NCBI GenBank assembly: GCA_036656615.1
Contig: JAVXHY010000027.1
Location: 1 to 20,991, forward strand
DNA length: 20,991 nucleotides
Reading direction: 5' to 3'
Source of the DNA: CAUPWF01 sp036656615
Lineage (GTDB): Bacteria > Bacillota > Clostridia > Lachnospirales > Lachnospiraceae
This document shows, in pieces, positions 1 to 8,676 of this stretch (position 1 is its first letter; the number at the start of each line of letters is the position of its first letter). A model generated the notes under the pieces. It was not told the DNA's origin. It ran no database searches and saw only the letters and a program-made list of their open reading frames with translations. The position numbers were made by a program, and so were the translations under genes.

Positions 1-27
1 ATCAAAAATGCATGGTGTTTTATTCTT

Positions 28-1188
28 TTATTCATATGAAAGCATTCCACTTAAGTTATTATCTTGGAAAAATGTATTGGCATTATACAGGAAAAGCACC
101 CGGTCAAATTTATGTTCCTTCATTAGTTTATGAATATTTCCATAATAATACCGCGGATCTACTACCATAATTTCCCGATAATATGGGGTTAAAAATGGAA
201 TAAAACAATTCGCGTAAGAATCTTTAATTATTAACATTCGTTCCCCTGATGGTGATATGGTTTTCAAACTTACCAAAGGATGATTACCACTCAAAAATAT
301 ACCATATTGATCTTTTTCATCTAATTTTGATGAATCATACATAGATACTGTTTTCTTTTGTTCCTCTACGTAATTTACTAATACTTCAGTTTCTTCCTCT
401 TGAGGGAGATAAATATAAATTGGCTCTTTGTATTTCATTTCAAATCCACTGGTTGCAGATAAAGTTCCATTAAACGAGTCACTAACCGCATAGGGTTTCA
501 TCTTTACGATCCGATTTTTTTCTATTTCCAAACTTTTTGTCATAGTCTGAAACACTTCATATGCTCCTTTTGTTGTCCAATGATGATCTGTATGATAATA
601 AATTTCTTTCTCTTTGTTCTTTTCTAATGGTTTAACTGCATCATTCCAAATAAAACCATTTCCTAATTTCTTTTTCACTTGTTTTATCTGATTTTTTTGG
701 TCGGCAGTTACGGCAAATGCAGGCATTTTTTCACTCAGAATATTAGCTGCATCTGGTACAAGCAGCATATGCATAGGAATCGAATGATAGGTTTGTTGAA
801 AACTCTTCATAGCTTCTAAATTTTCATTTACAGTTTCCGATGCAGCAGGCACAATATCTTCCATTAGATAATTATCCTTCCCTTGAAATACCCCATTTTC
901 CTCTTTTTTCCCAGAAAATTTATCTACTTTCGTCTTTAACTGCACCCAAAAATCTCTTCCAGCAAATTGGTCTGCCTTATATGCTTCATACTGTTTCATA
1001 TACCTGCCACTGATAACTCTAGACAGGGTGAATCGAGGTTTAACTGTCAGCATTCGGTTTTCATTTTCCGAATATTTTCTATCTTTTTTTACAACATTTA
1101 AAAGAGTTATTCCGATTAGAACAATTAGAAATAAAATGGATATATATTTGTATATTTTTATTTTGCCTTGTTTCGTTTCATTTGACAT
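28..1188 (-). CDS. DHHW-family protein, probable surface-polymer O-acetyltransferase partner
   Basis: A 386-residue protein with one N-terminal membrane segment (about residues 13-31) followed by a long extracytoplasmic domain. The motif TDHHW (200-204) names the DHHW family. A second block, IKDSYANCF (321-329), has a serine (Ser324) placed like the nucleophile of SGNH-fold AlgX/AlgJ-type acetyltransferases, so Ser324 with Asp201/His202 or His203 could form the active site; that assignment is inference. Start is ATG with AGGAG seven bases upstream. It lies 10 bases after the MBOAT gene and is the last visible gene of the cassette. Known pattern: MBOAT proteins move acetyl groups across the membrane and pass them to SGNH-like partners that modify a polysaccharide. 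The acceptor polymer here is unknown. The window ends too soon to show a terminator. Confidence 0.82.
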   Translation of the reverse strand: MSNETKQGKIKIYKYISILFLIVLIGITLLNVVKKDRKYSENENRMLTVKPRFTLSRVISGRYMKQYEAYKADQFAGRDFWVQLKTKVDKFSGKKEENGVFQGKDNYLMEDIVPAASETVNENLEAMKSFQQTYHSIPMHMLLVPDAANILSEKMPAFAVTADQKNQIKQVKKKLGNGFIWNDAVKPLEKNKEKEIYYHTDHHWTTKGAYEVFQTMTKSLEIEKNRIVKMKPYAVSDSFNGTLSATSGFEMKYKEPIYIYLPQEEETEVLVNYVEEQKKTVSMYDSSKLDEKDQYGIFLSGNHPLVSLKTISPSGERMLIIKDSYANCFIPFLTPYYREIMVVDPRYYYGNIHKLMKEHKFDRVLFLYNANTFFQDNNLSGMLSYE

Positions 1189-1198
1189 ATCTTTTCTC

Positions 1199-2605
1199 CT
1201 AGAATCTAAAATATAAGAATGGATTATACGTTTCAGTTACTAAATATGCAATACATAACAGTAACAATACACCATAGACAATACATTCTAGTACGATCTT
1301 TTGTTTTTGATGCTGATACCATACTTTTTCCACCCATTTATACACAAAAGGTGTGGAACACAAAATCAGTGTCACCCACAATAGCCAATTAGTCAACAAA
1401 AGATATGCGGCCTGTGAATCTATCCATACGTGTTGTCCTATTCCAAACATCACTCCTAGATATTCTATAGCACTGCTCAAATTCGTGCTAAAGAAAAACA
1501 CCCAACCAATCATAATAAGAAGAATACTATATATATGCTTCAAAAAATTGGGGCATTTTTCTAATATATTTTTCCAAACAAATTTTTCTAAAAATAATAT
1601 CAGCCCATAGTAAAGGCCCCACACAATAAAATTCCAGCTTGCCCCATGCCACATTCCAGTCAAAAGCCATACAATGAAAATGTTTCGAATATTCTTCCAC
1701 ACACTGACGCGATTGCCACCAAGTGGTATATACACATATTCTCGAAACCATGTACCTAATGAAATATGCCATCTTCGCCAAAAGTCCGTAATGCTCTTGG
1801 CAATATATGGGTAATCAAAGTTTTTAAGAAATTCAAAACCAAACATACGACCCAACCCAATTGCCATATCAGAGTATCCACTGAAATCAAAATAAATTTG
1901 AAAAAAGAATGCTCCGCATCCTAACCATGCACTAATGATAGAAAGTTCTCCCATAGGCATACTGGTAACTTTAGCAAAGACCATTCCTATAGTATTGGCT
2001 AGCAGGACCTTTTTTGCAAGTCCCCGAATGAAGTATAAGACTCCATTTCCGAACTTATTCCATGTCTCTTTCCTTTTACGAAGCTGCTTTTCAATATCTG
2101 CATATTTTACAATAGGACCTGCAATCAATTGAGGGAACATGGACACATAGACTCCAAAAGAAATAATATTTTTTTGCACCTCTACATTTCCTCTGTAAAC
2201 ATCAATAATATAGGATAATGTCTGAAATGTATAAAAGGATATTCCAATGGGAAGTGCTAATTCTTTATATGGTATATGGAATGGCAATATAGCATTCAAA
2301 TTATCTAAAAAGAATCCATAATATTTAAAAAAACCTAAAATACCAATATTTACTACAATTGTAAAAATCAGGCTTTTTCTAGCCTTTTCCTTATCTGAAA
2401 GTTTCCTGGCAATATCCAATCCACAAATATAATTAAATAGAATAGAAAAAATCATCAAAAATACATATATCGGCTCACCCCATGCATAAAACACTAAACT
2501 GCATATAAGCATTACGATATTGCGAAATTGTTTTGGCACTACATAATAAAGCAAAAGCATTGCCGGTAAAAATGTAAATAAAAAGATAATACTGCTAAAT
2601 ACCAT
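1199..2605 (-). CDS. MBOAT-family membrane O-acyltransferase (AlgI/DltB-like)
   Basis: A 468-residue polytopic membrane protein, normal length for AlgI/DltB-type acyltransferases. Family hallmarks are visible: FDFSGYSDMAIG near 240-250, WRRWHISLGTWFREYVYIPLGG (276-297), and the catalytic-histidine block TGMWHGASWNFIVWG (316-330), with His320 the expected essential residue. The family moves an acyl group, usually acetyl, from a cytoplasmic donor to an extracytoplasmic acceptor. With DHHW and SGNH neighbours, surface polysaccharide O-acetylation is more likely than D-alanylation; no dltA or dltC lies nearby. ATG start with AAGGG about eight bases upstream. It follows the DUF4358 gene by 34 bases and is very probably co-transcribed. 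Confidence 0.93.
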   Translation of the reverse strand: MVFSSIIFLFTFLPAMLLLYYVVPKQFRNIVMLICSLVFYAWGEPIYVFLMIFSILFNYICGLDIARKLSDKEKARKSLIFTIVVNIGILGFFKYYGFFLDNLNAILPFHIPYKELALPIGISFYTFQTLSYIIDVYRGNVEVQKNIISFGVYVSMFPQLIAGPIVKYADIEKQLRKRKETWNKFGNGVLYFIRGLAKKVLLANTIGMVFAKVTSMPMGELSIISAWLGCGAFFFQIYFDFSGYSDMAIGLGRMFGFEFLKNFDYPYIAKSITDFWRRWHISLGTWFREYVYIPLGGNRVSVWKNIRNIFIVWLLTGMWHGASWNFIVWGLYYGLILFLEKFVWKNILEKCPNFLKHIYSILLIMIGWVFFFSTNLSSAIEYLGVMFGIGQHVWIDSQAAYLLLTNWLLWVTLILCSTPFVYKWVEKVWYQHQKQKIVLECIVYGVLLLLCIAYLVTETYNPFLYFRF

Positions 2606-2639
2606 ATTTCATTCCCTTTTCCCTCATATATTCTATCTC

Positions 2640-3140
2640 TTACAAACTACTTCTAAACGTTTTTTGCACTGTTTCTGCATTTTTTGCTATTGATAAAAAA
2701 ATATAATTTCCCCTTATTTCCCATACTGCATCATTCAATAATTTCATTTGTTCTACCCCATAGCCTTCAAAATTCTTCTTTTGAGCATCAACTCGTTGTT
2801 CGATAGCCTTTTCTACCGCTTCTGTTTGACTATTGTTTTTTACCTTGATCAGTAACAGTTCTTCTACACCCATTGATGATTTAGAGTGATAAAACAATGT
2901 TCCATCATAATCTTTTGCATTCAACCCATAATATTTACGCAGTTCTCTTATTTCTGCTTTATCCATAACTTTTAGGTCCGCCTTCTTTTCCACCGCTTTT
3001 GATACGGTTTGAAAGGGAACTTTACTATTCCCATTTATAGCCAGTAGAACACCAATATAGACTATTAAAATAACGATCATTCCTATTTTAAATAATTCTA
3101 ACATGTCCCACTCTGTATTTTTTTTCTCCTGCCCTATCAT
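2640..3140 (-). CDS. DUF4358-type membrane-anchored protein of unknown function
   Basis: About 166 residues: a short cytoplasmic N-terminus, one membrane segment (ELFKIGMIVILIVYIGVLLA, roughly residues 15-34), then a small extracytoplasmic domain ending in SIAKNAETVQKTFRSSL. Composition, length and gene context match DUF4358, found beside MBOAT/DHHW genes in Clostridia; that match is from memory. I chose ATG 3140 over the upstream in-frame ATG 3173 because it makes an ATGA overlap with the stop of the SGNH gene and has GAGGTGG about eight bases upstream, the layout of translational coupling. No catalytic motif is evident. A scaffold or regulator of the acetylation complex is a guess from context. 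Confidence 0.75.
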   Translation of the reverse strand: MIGQEKKNTEWDMLELFKIGMIVILIVYIGVLLAINGNSKVPFQTVSKAVEKKADLKVMDKAEIRELRKYYGLNAKDYDGTLFYHSKSSMGVEELLLIKVKNNSQTEAVEKAIEQRVDAQKKNFEGYGVEQMKLLNDAVWEIRGNYIFLSIAKNAETVQKTFRSSL

Positions 3141-3907
3141 ATTCCTGCCACCTCTGCCATATGTTTTGCCCAAATTGGATAATAATCTATCATCTGATGC
3201 ATCCCATCTGACTCATAGAATTCATCTTGCACTAACTCTGTATTATCAATAAAAGTAACCTTTTCTTCTATACAAAGCTCCTGAAGTGTCTTGTTATATT
3301 TTGGAACCTCTGCATAGCTTGGTTCAATATCAATTTGTTTTTGTTTTACAGGCAATACACTATTTATGTAGATATTTGCATTTGGCAAGCTTTGTTTCAA
3401 ACGCTCTATTACATTCTTATACTGTTGCTTAAAAACTGCAGTATCTCCTTTGGTTGCTTTTACATCATTCTCCCCATAACATAGAAACACATAAGTTGGA
3501 TTCAATTCTTCTGCCTTACTTAATTCTTCCTCTACACCAGTAAGTCTTACTCCAATATCTGCGATAATAATAGAAGAATCAAGAACTTCAAATTCACTAA
3601 ATCCTTGTGTAATGGAATCTCCTAATATAACGGAACCTGCAAAGCGCTCATTTAATGGCTTATTAGCCTGTTCCTGTTCTTTTTCTTCTAATCCCTGTAT
3701 TTTAGTTTCAAAATCCTTAATATCTGTATGTTCTAACTGCTTTATGATTTTAACTCCTTCTGTGGTATCGACATGATCACCAATCCATTTATTAATTCCA
3801 AAATTCACTACTAAAATAGCCAGTAAAACAACTATCACACCTCCAGAAAAAATTATAATTCTTTTTACTTTCTTTTTTCGTTCCCGCTCCTCATAATCCC
3901 TTATCAT
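3137..3907 (-). CDS. Membrane-anchored SGNH/GDSL hydrolase-like protein
   Basis: 256 residues: a basic N-terminus (ERERKKKVKR), one membrane segment (about 17-36), a charged linker or short coiled coil (50-85), then an SGNH domain. Block I is GDSIT (96-100, Ser98 nucleophile), block III is GEND (145-148), and block V is SDGMH (233-237, Asp234 and His237). All catalytic residues are present. The domain should face outside the membrane, where such enzymes add or remove acyl esters on polysaccharide or peptidoglycan. It is the first gene of the four-gene cassette and overlaps the next gene by four bases. It may be the de-acetylase balancing MBOAT/DHHW, or a second acetyl carrier; the sequence does not decide. 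ATG start with GGGGA about eight bases upstream. Confidence 0.87.
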   Translation of the reverse strand: MIRDYEERERKKKVKRIIIFSGGVIVVLLAILVVNFGINKWIGDHVDTTEGVKIIKQLEHTDIKDFETKIQGLEEKEQEQANKPLNERFAGSVILGDSITQGFSEFEVLDSSIIIADIGVRLTGVEEELSKAEELNPTYVFLCYGENDVKATKGDTAVFKQQYKNVIERLKQSLPNANIYINSVLPVKQKQIDIEPSYAEVPKYNKTLQELCIEEKVTFIDNTELVQDEFYESDGMHQMIDYYPIWAKHMAEVAGI

Positions 3908-3979
3908 TGTTTTATCCCCGTAACTTTCTATTCTCCTGTATCTTAAAATTCTATCATTTTATTTCTCGCCTTTTTATAC

Positions 3980-4008
3980 ATTCTACCACGACTAAATTTA
4001 GTTTACCA
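3980..4008 (-). promoter_or_regulatory. Candidate promoter with palindromic operator for the surface cassette
   Basis: Upstream of the SGNH gene the minus strand shows TGG-TAGAAT, an extended -10 (hexamer at 3980-3985). A weak -35 (TGGTAA, 4003-4008) lies 17 bases further upstream. A perfect 12-base palindrome, ACTAAATTTAGT (3991-4002), fills most of the spacer, a common place for a repressor site. It could start an independent transcript for the cassette. No transcription data are available. Confidence 0.4.
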
Positions 4009-4033
4009 CACCAAAAGCAAAACATCTCGGCTT

Positions 4034-5368
4034 CTAGTATCCGATTGCTTTTTTATTTTTAATATAATAACTAAACCCTAGTATATCTGCCAAAATCCAA
4101 CCAATTGGAATTGCCCACCATATTCCTAATAATCCAATTGCGGCAATGGGAGCCAGTATATAGGCCAACAATACTCTTATCCCAAGTGATACAATCGTTA
4201 AAATTAATGAGATTTCCGGCTTTGCAATACCACGATAGAAACCATAGAATAAGAAAAGTATTCCTATGCCTACATAAAAGATTCCTTCAATCCGTAAATA
4301 TCGTACCCCTATTTCGATGACTCTCGTTTCCCCAACATGTATAAAAATCTTCATCAAAGATTCCGCGAAAACTACAACAATTACAGAAATAAGTATGCTA
4401 AATGCCGTCGCAATTTTTATTGCTTCTTTCATTCCTATATATATTCTTTCTTTTATACCTGCCCCATAATTCTGTGCAATAAAAATTCCAAATGCATTTC
4501 CGAAGTCTTGCACTGGAATATAAGCAAAAGCATCTATTTTTACTGCTGCTGCAAATGCTGCTGTTGCTGTTACACCAAAACTGTTTACCAATCCTTGTAT
4601 CATTAAAATTCCAAAATTCATAATAGACTGCTGAATACTTACTAAGGCCGACGAATGTATGATTCTATGCAGTAATTTTCTTTCCAATACCATGTGATGT
4701 CTTTCCAATCGAACCAAAGGTTCCTTTCTCCATAGGTATCCGGTAACCAATATTGCAGATACTGCCTGTGCAATAATAGTTGCCCATGCCACCCCTGACA
4801 CTCCCATCTGTAATTCTACTACAAAGTATAAATCTAATACAATATTTATAATAGTTGCGGTCACCATACAAATAACCGGAACTACAGAATTTCCCAAACT
4901 TCTCAAAATTGCGGCTGAATAATTATAAATTGCAGTAAACATAATTCCTACAAATATAATACATAAATATTCCTTGGTCATACCTGAAATTGATGAATTT
5001 ACCTGCAATATGATAAGAATTTCATCTAGAAAAATAAATGCTAATAAACAAATGACAATTGTAATTGCAGAAATTACAAAAAAGGAAATAAAAACACTCT
5101 TTTTGAAGCTATCATTGTCACTGGCACCATAGCACATGGATAATACTCCTCCACTTCCCATACAAAGTCCTATAATGACTGACGTTAAAAATACCATTAA
5201 TGGAAATGATGTTCCCACTGCTGCCAGTGCTTCTGCACCAATAAATTTACCCACCACAATTGTATCTATAATATTATAAAACTGCTGCAAAATATTTCCC
5301 ATGATCATAGGAAGTGCAAACAACAACATAACCTTTCTTTCATTCCCTACCGTTAAATCTTTTTCCAA
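4034..5368 (-). CDS. MATE-family multidrug/organic cation exporter
   Basis: About 444 residues with roughly twelve membrane segments. The N-terminal block LLFALPMIMGNILQQFYNII, followed by DTIVVGKFIGAEALAAVG, is diagnostic of MATE proteins, which export drugs or metabolites in exchange for Na+ or H+. I place the start at TTG 5368 (protein beginning with the residues before EKDLTVGNERK) because AGGAGAG lies eight bases upstream at 5377-5383 and clostridial MATE proteins usually start just before KDLTVGN. The longer frame from TTG 5413 has no ribosome binding site. It lies about 70 bases after the alkyltransferase gene, probably in one transcript. The substrate cannot be told from sequence. Confidence 0.92.
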   Translation of the reverse strand: MEKDLTVGNERKVMLLFALPMIMGNILQQFYNIIDTIVVGKFIGAEALAAVGTSFPLMVFLTSVIIGLCMGSGGVLSMCYGASDNDSFKKSVFISFFVISAITIVICLLAFIFLDEILIILQVNSSISGMTKEYLCIIFVGIMFTAIYNYSAAILRSLGNSVVPVICMVTATIINIVLDLYFVVELQMGVSGVAWATIIAQAVSAILVTGYLWRKEPLVRLERHHMVLERKLLHRIIHSSALVSIQQSIMNFGILMIQGLVNSFGVTATAAFAAAVKIDAFAYIPVQDFGNAFGIFIAQNYGAGIKERIYIGMKEAIKIATAFSILISVIVVVFAESLMKIFIHVGETRVIEIGVRYLRIEGIFYVGIGILFLFYGFYRGIAKPEISLILTIVSLGIRVLLAYILAPIAAIGLLGIWWAIPIGWILADILGFSYYIKNKKAIGY

Positions 5369-5439
5369 ATTTATATCTCTCCTATTTGCATCATTCTTCA
5401 TCACTTTCTTCAACCATCAGTGTTCAAATACATTCCAAC

Positions 5440-5904
5440 TCAAATTCTTTTGCCCCTGCTTTTTTCTAACTCCAATAACCAGTTTTTACGTTCTAATCCC
5501 CCTGCATACCCAACTAATTTTCCGCTTGCCCCAATCACACGGTGACATGGAATTATAATGGGGATAGGATTCTTATTATTTGCCATACCAACTGCTCTAC
5601 AAGCTCTATTATTGGAAACCGCTTCTGCAATCTGCTTGTAGCTTTTCGTTTCCCCATATGGTATTCTTATTAGTTCTTTCCACACTTTTTTTTGAAAATT
5701 ACTCCCGTTCAATTCTAAAGGCAGCGCAAATGTTTCTCTTTCTCCCTTAAAATACTCCTCCAACTGATGACATGCTTCTCTAATAAGTGTTGTCTCCTTC
5801 ACCTCACCAAAGATATCTCCACTAAAATGAATACCTAAAACAGCCCTATCATTTGCAGTAATACTAAGCTCACCTATCAAAGTGTCATATCTATAAGAAT
5901 ACAT
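5440..5904 (-). CDS. ogt: Methylated-DNA--protein-cysteine S-methyltransferase
   Basis: Removes alkyl groups from O6 of guanine by moving them to its own cysteine, a one-use DNA repair reaction in the cytoplasm. The signature IPCHRVIG contains the acceptor cysteine (residue 120 from the chosen start). It is preceded by RAVGMANNKNPIPIIIPCHR, the usual approach to the active site. Length (about 154 residues) is normal for the single-domain Ogt type without an Ada regulatory domain. Start chosen at ATG 5904, six bases after AGAGGTG; upstream GTG and ATG codons (5913, 5910) overlap that binding site. It is probably the first gene of a two-gene unit with the MATE exporter. Confidence 0.92.
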   Translation of the reverse strand: MYSYRYDTLIGELSITANDRAVLGIHFSGDIFGEVKETTLIREACHQLEEYFKGERETFALPLELNGSNFQKKVWKELIRIPYGETKSYKQIAEAVSNNRACRAVGMANNKNPIPIIIPCHRVIGASGKLVGYAGGLERKNWLLELEKSRGKRI

Positions 5905-5945
5905 GATCATCACCTCTCATTACAAATATAAATTCTTTCATTTTA

Positions 5946-5974
5946 ATTATATCATATTACACAGAATGGAAGAA
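5946..5974 (-). promoter_or_regulatory. Extended -10 promoter for ogt
   Basis: The minus strand carries TGATATAAT, a perfect -10 hexamer (5946-5951) with the TG extension. It lies about 40 bases upstream of the ogt start. The -35 at 17-base spacing (TTCTTC) is poor, as is common with extended -10 promoters. Confidence 0.6.
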
Positions 5975-6080
5975 GCTATAAATATAACCTCCTATACGGA
6001 AAAGTTAAGACTGTAAAATTTAAAAATAGTAATATTCTATAGCAATATAGTCATTGTCTATTTGCAGAAAATAGTCTTAT

Positions 6081-6121
6081 ATGCTATTTTATAACTAATA
6101 TAAATAAATGCTATTGTATAA
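6081..6121 (+). repeat. Pair of direct repeats upstream of the Mo-enzyme operon
   Basis: The 14-mer ATGCTATTTTATAA (6081-6094) recurs as ATGCTATTGTATAA (6108-6121), with one mismatch and start-to-start spacing of 27 bases. They sit about 55-95 bases before the molybdoenzyme start codon. The second copy contains TATAAG, a possible -10 with no good -35, so an activator binding the repeats is conceivable. The rest of the 270-base divergent spacer holds the ogt promoter and AT-rich sequence with no other feature I can support. Confidence 0.35.
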
Positions 6122-6174
6122 GAAATACGTGTATTGGACGTATCGAATCGTTCCTAAAAAGCAAAGGAGAATCT

Positions 6175-8241
6175 ATGTCTGAAATAGTAACGGTAAAAAC
6201 AACCTGTGGTATCTGTGGCTCTTGTTGCAAAATGGATGCTTCTATAAAGGATGGAGAACTTGTCTATGTGGAAGGAAGTCAAAGTCCTTCCGATAATGGG
6301 AGATTGTGTGTCAAGGGGCTGGCTACAAAACAATTTGTATATAATAAGGAGCGAGTTCGTTATCCCATGAAGCGTATTGGCAAAAAAGGGGAAGGTAAGT
6401 TTGAACGAATCTCCTGGGATGAGGCATACTGTATCATTGCAGACAAGCTGCTTGCTATTCGTCGGGAACATGGTGCGAAATCCACTGTATTCTATACTGG
6501 ATATCCAAAATGGCTGCGTCCAGCTCTGCTCCGATTTTCCAATGCATATGGTTCTCCCAATTACTGTACAGAATCCAGTACCTGTTTTCAGGCTGCTGCC
6601 CTTGCGTGGCGTTCTATTTATGGAAATCACATCTGTGGACCAGATTTGATGCATTCTAAAACCGTACTGATATGGAGCTCCAACCTCTATCATTCCAATT
6701 CCCCCATGAGTGATATGTACCAACAGTTGAAGAAACGTGGTGTGAAAACGATTGTGATAGATCCAAGAAATACAGTTACGGCACATGAAGCATGGCTGCA
6801 CTTACGCCCAGCTCATGGAACAGATGGGGCTTTGGCACTGTCTATGGCACAGGTCATCCTAGCAGAACATCTACAATCCCAATCATTTATTGATCAATAT
6901 GTCTATGGATTTGAAGAATATCAGGCATATGTAAAGCAGTTTACACCCGAATGGGCAGAAATAATTACCACAGTACCCGCAGAACACATTCGCTTAGCTG
7001 CCCGTACATTTGCCACACATACTCCTTCTTCTATACTATTTTCTGCTGCTTCTATTGTCCATCATGTTAATGGGGTACAAAATTATCGGGCGGTATTTTC
7101 CCTGTCAGCTATCACAGGGAACTATGATACAGTCGGCGGTAACTGTCCGCAAGCAGGAATGTCATCTCCCTGTAATGAATTTGGCAAAGTAAAACGATTA
7201 AATAATGAAGAAGCCATTGGGGAAAAAGATTTTCCTGTATGGTTTGATTTATCCTGTGAGGAAGCACAATGTACCAAACTTGCTGACTATATCTTGGATG
7301 AACAGCCATATCCCATAAAAGCAATATTTGCAATGGGACTGAACCACCGGATGTGGCCGCAGCCCGAACATTTGCAACAGGCACTGAAAAAGCTTGATTT
7401 TTATGTAAATGTAGAACTATTCATGTCAGATTCGTCCCTTGCAGCTGACCTAGTTCTTCCTGCCTGTACTTCTTTTGAACGTGAGGAAATCCATATGCTT
7501 AAGGGCGGAAAATTTCTCTTTTCTAACCGTGCAATTGAACCAGTTGGTGAATCGAAAAATGACATAGAAATAATTATGGCGCTCATGAAACGAATGAATC
7601 TAAAAGATGAAGTGCTTTCAAATGGATATGATGCCTATATGGCACATATCATCGAACCTTCTGGATTATCATTAGAAGAATTAAAAAAAAGTCCGGAAGG
7701 TTTATCTAGCAAACATTTGATTTCTCCTTCTTATGGTAATTACAAGCATCATCACTTTCAGACCCCTAGTGGGAAAATAGAATTAAAATCCATTACACTA
7801 GAAACCTATCATGACAGTCATGGCTATGACGGCCTGCCTGTCTATCATGATTTTCGCAATGAAACCACTGTTAATCGGAAGAAATTTCCGCTGATTTTAA
7901 GCACCGGATGCAGAAAACCCCAGTTTTTTCATTCCAAGGTATATCGAGTCCCTTGGCTTTCCAATTTGGAAGCTGCTCCACTAGTAGAAATCCACCCAGA
8001 AGATGGAAAGACCTTTGGCATACATAATGGACAATTGATTAAAATTATATCCCCTGTTGGAGAAGTGAGCGGTATTGCTTCTTATGATATCAGCGGAAGA
8101 CCAGGTGTTGTGTATATGTGCCATGGAAATGCTGATGGAGATGTGAATGAGTTAATTGATAAGGACTATCTTGATCCCATTTCCGGATTTCCAGGATATA
8201 AAAGTTATTTCTGCACCATTGAAAAGGGGGAAGTCAAATAG
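6175..8241 (+). CDS. Molybdopterin-dependent oxidoreductase, catalytic subunit (DMSO reductase superfamily)
   Basis: 688 residues. The N-terminus carries a [4Fe-4S] motif, Cys11-x2-Cys14-x3-Cys18 with Cys45 in NGRLCVKG. It continues with RYPMKRIG and FERISWDEA, typical of bis-pterin Mo/W enzymes. TESSTCF (132-138) puts Cys137 where the metal-ligand cysteine usually sits. VIDPRNT (194-200), RPAHGTDGAL (211-220) and a C-terminal domain starting STGCRKPQFFHSK fit the pterin-binding folds. No Tat signal is present, so the enzyme should be cytoplasmic. The C-terminal pattern recalls the acetylene hydratase/polysulfide reductase branch rather than nitrate reductase or formate dehydrogenase, but the substrate cannot be assigned. 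ATG start with AAAGGAG five bases upstream; the ferredoxin subunit follows with no gap. Confidence 0.9.
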   Translation: MSEIVTVKTTCGICGSCCKMDASIKDGELVYVEGSQSPSDNGRLCVKGLATKQFVYNKERVRYPMKRIGKKGEGKFERISWDEAYCIIADKLLAIRREHGAKSTVFYTGYPKWLRPALLRFSNAYGSPNYCTESSTCFQAAALAWRSIYGNHICGPDLMHSKTVLIWSSNLYHSNSPMSDMYQQLKKRGVKTIVIDPRNTVTAHEAWLHLRPAHGTDGALALSMAQVILAEHLQSQSFIDQYVYGFEEYQAYVKQFTPEWAEIITTVPAEHIRLAARTFATHTPSSILFSAASIVHHVNGVQNYRAVFSLSAITGNYDTVGGNCPQAGMSSPCNEFGKVKRLNNEEAIGEKDFPVWFDLSCEEAQCTKLADYILDEQPYPIKAIFAMGLNHRMWPQPEHLQQALKKLDFYVNVELFMSDSSLAADLVLPACTSFEREEIHMLKGGKFLFSNRAIEPVGESKNDIEIIMALMKRMNLKDEVLSNGYDAYMAHIIEPSGLSLEELKKSPEGLSSKHLISPSYGNYKHHHFQTPSGKIELKSITLETYHDSHGYDGLPVYHDFRNETTVNRKKFPLILSTGCRKPQFFHSKVYRVPWLSNLEAAPLVEIHPEDGKTFGIHNGQLIKIISPVGEVSGIASYDISGRPGVVYMCHGNADGDVNELIDKDYLDPISGFPGYKSYFCTIEKGEVK

Positions 8242-8673
8242 ATGGGATATCGATTTGTATTTGAGGAAGAACTATGTATGGGGTGTTTTGCCTGTCATAC
8301 AGCCTGTTTGAATGCACATTATGAAGTTGGTGAAGAACGACAAAGCTATCGTACCGTCAAACAAGTAATTAGAGTGAACGAAGCGTATCAAAAAAAGGTA
8401 TGCCCCGGATGTATCCATTGTGGTGCCTGTGTGCAAATATGCAAAAGTCATGCATTATACCGTGATACATCCACTGGACTTGTACTTCTACATCGGGGCA
8501 AGTGCGTTGGATGCCGTGCATGCGAAAAAGTATGCCCTATCCAGGTGATACACTTTGACCAGGAATCAAAAGCAGCCAAATGTGATGGATGTATTACACT
8601 TTTAAATGCTGGGAAAATACCCGCATGCGTTAGGAACTGTCCAGTAGGGGCAATTAAAGTAGAAGAAAGGTAG
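8242..8673 (+). CDS. DmsB-like ferredoxin subunit with four [4Fe-4S] motifs
   Basis: 143 residues with four cysteine groups: C12-x2-C15-x2-C18-x3-C22; C57-x2-C60-x2-C63-x3-C67 (with an extra Cys54); C88-x2-C91-x2-C94-x3-C98; and C114-x2-C117-x11-C129-x3-C133. This is the standard layout of electron-transfer subunits of DMSO reductase-type enzymes. It should pass electrons between the Mo centre and an outside donor or acceptor. Start ATG directly follows the TAG of the catalytic gene, indicating tight co-expression. At 143 residues it is shorter than typical DmsB (about 200). No membrane anchor subunit is encoded nearby, pointing to a soluble partner such as ferredoxin or a flavoprotein (inference). 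Confidence 0.9.
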   Translation: MGYRFVFEEELCMGCFACHTACLNAHYEVGEERQSYRTVKQVIRVNEAYQKKVCPGCIHCGACVQICKSHALYRDTSTGLVLLHRGKCVGCRACEKVCPIQVIHFDQESKAAKCDGCITLLNAGKIPACVRNCPVGAIKVEER

Positions 8674-8676
8674 TAA

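Noticed and set aside
4013..4054. Hairpin with AAAAGCAA/TTGCTTTT and TCGG/CCGA arms at the end of the MATE gene.
   Set aside because: Six unpaired bases interrupt the stem, and the T-run lies on the plus-strand side where no gene is being read; not good enough to call a terminator for MATE.
5914..6174. Molybdenum-cofactor riboswitch before the Mo-enzyme operon.
   Set aside because: The spacer is short, very AT-rich and lacks the paired GC-rich stems expected of that motif.
6154..6801. 215-codon minus-strand open frame opposite the start of the Mo enzyme.
   Set aside because: It covers the well-supported iron-sulfur and pterin motifs of the plus-strand gene and has no recognisable protein features.
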